From NCBI GenBank assembly GCA_002352605.1, contig DEIP01000077.1, forward strand, positions 10,641-17,431: a stretch of DNA of 6,791 nt. The letters are read 5' to 3'. The stretch is from Desulfobacteraceae bacterium UBA2771. GTDB lineage: Bacteria > Desulfobacterota > Desulfobacteria > Desulfobacterales > Desulfosarcinaceae. The notes beneath the pieces are model-generated. The model saw nothing but the letters and a program-made list of their open reading frames with translations. It did no database searches and was not told the origin of the DNA. Positions 6,427 through 6,791 of this stretch are shown here, piece by piece; the first letter of the stretch is position 1; every line of letters begins with the position of its first letter. The position numbers were made by a program, and so were the translations under genes.

Positions 6427-6590
6427 AGCTGCTGGACAAAAAGGGAAAAATTTAAATCGCCCACGGTAGGGGCATTATCGGCCGCTTGGGAAAGCGTGAT
6501 TGTTCATTTCCGGAATCAAAACCTCGTTGGTACGGCAACGCCAACTCACAAAAAACTTTTAAGCAGAACCCGCCAACTATAAAATTTTTT
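6427..6590. other. Gene-free upstream region with small dyads and a repeated octamer
   Basis: No credible gene is visible here. A perfect 5-bp hairpin CGCTT-GGGA-AAGCG lies at 6483-6496. A compound dyad lies at 6525-6545 (CGTTG/CAACG nested with GTTGG/CCAAC). The octamer CGCCAACT occurs at 6539-6546 and again at 6571-6578, 32 bp apart. An A/T-rich stretch (6547-6593) surrounds the second copy. The distance of about 130-180 bp upstream of the predicted transcription start fits enhancer sites used by sigma-54 activators, but no known activator consensus is recognised. Confidence 0.3.
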
Positions 6591-6633
6591 AAGACCCAGC
6601 CTCAAGCATTTAAGGTTGTGGGTTTTATTATTT
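6590..6633 (+). terminator. Possible intrinsic terminator or hairpin (direction uncertain)
   Basis: TAAGACCCA (6590-6598) pairs with TGGGTTTTA (6619-6627) through nine pairs including one G-T. Inside it CCT (6600-6602) can pair with AGG (6613-6615) around a 10-nt loop. On the plus strand the stem runs into TTTTATTATTT, like a rho-independent terminator. No plus-strand gene precedes it in the window, so its use is unclear. Read on the minus strand the following sequence is A-rich first and a poor terminator, although a minus-strand gene right of the window could need one here. It may instead belong to the repeat element on its right. Confidence 0.35.
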
Positions 6634-6650
6634 CCGAGGTCCTTAGGGTT

Positions 6651-6791
6651 CGCGCAAAAATAACTTCGCAGAATTGGCGCTCAGATTTGGTTCAGGTTTG
6701 GCTGATCCGAGAGAGCAAAACCACAGGAATAGCGAGCTATTTCGTGGGATTTGAGAGTGAGGTATCAGCCAAAGATGGGCTGAAGCTGAGA
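6651..6791. repeat. Long imperfect palindrome, cut by the right edge of the window
   Basis: Paired blocks are nested around a centre near 6734. CCAC-A-GGAATAGC (6721-6733) faces GCTATTTC-GTGG (6736-6747), 12 pairs with one bulge. TTTGGCTGAT (6697-6706) faces ATCAGCCAAA (6764-6773), a perfect 10-bp match. TTCAG (6691-6695) faces CTGAA (6780-6784), and CTCAG (6680-6684) faces CTGAG (6786-6790). The loops between the arms alternate from one side to the other. The left arm probably extends to about 6651, but its partner would lie beyond 6791. The stretch has no open reading frame of note. It could be a miniature inverted-repeat element, an intergenic repeat family, or a structured RNA; the pairing itself is seen directly. 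Confidence 0.6.

Noticed and set aside
6388..6582. A 64-codon plus-strand frame upstream of fimT
   Set aside because: It starts inside the fimT leader and runs across the promoter match, has no credible ribosome binding site, and gives a product without recognisable features. It is most likely chance in non-coding sequence.
6427..6791. CRISPR array, tRNA or attachment site in the gene-free region
   Set aside because: There are no regularly spaced repeats, no cloverleaf with a recognisable T-loop, and no integrase or duplicated tRNA end nearby.

Overview
The window holds a type IV pilus minor-pilin operon. Every gene is on the minus strand and the order of transcription runs from high to low coordinates: a FimT/GspH-type (FimU-like) minor pilin, then PilW, PilV, PilX, the large tip adhesin PilY1, and the first 17 codons of another gene cut off at the left edge. 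The assignments rest on readable N-terminal class III prepilin sites in the first three proteins, a PilX-type N-terminus, and an unmistakable PilY1 with a VWA domain and a calcium-binding beta-propeller.

Layout. 6377-6791 is a gene-free region. It holds a sigma-54-like promoter match about 35 nt upstream of fimT, small dyads and a repeated octamer at an enhancer-like distance, a hairpin with a T-rich flank near 6590-6633, and most of a long imperfect palindrome that runs off the right edge. 3977-6376 holds the four minor pilins: fimT and pilW share a TAATG junction, pilW and pilV touch or overlap, and 74 nt with a tandem repeat separate pilV from pilX. 95-3892 is pilY1. 1-94 holds a short spacer, a strong Shine-Dalgarno sequence and the start of the next gene.

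How the genes work together. In characterised systems FimU, PilV, PilW and PilX form a pseudopilin-like complex that primes pilus assembly and carries PilY1 at the pilus tip. PilY1 then acts in adhesion, in surface sensing and in calcium-dependent control of extension and retraction. The gene set here is that complete module, with PilW preceding PilV rather than the Pseudomonas order fimU-pilV-pilW-pilX-pilY1.

Organism. The moderately GC-rich coding sequence, the style of PilX and PilY1, and a sigma-54-type signal before a pilus operon suggest a Gram-negative, most likely of the former Deltaproteobacteria (Desulfobacterota). This is an inference from general resemblance, not a search. The most distinctive observation is an approximately 130-residue golvesin/xanthan-lyase-C-terminal-like beta domain that seems to be inserted inside the PilY1 VWA domain. 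I see no CRISPR, transposase, phage gene, tRNA or rRNA. I do not see an obviously new multi-gene system: the novelty is in the architecture of PilY1 and in the non-coding upstream region.
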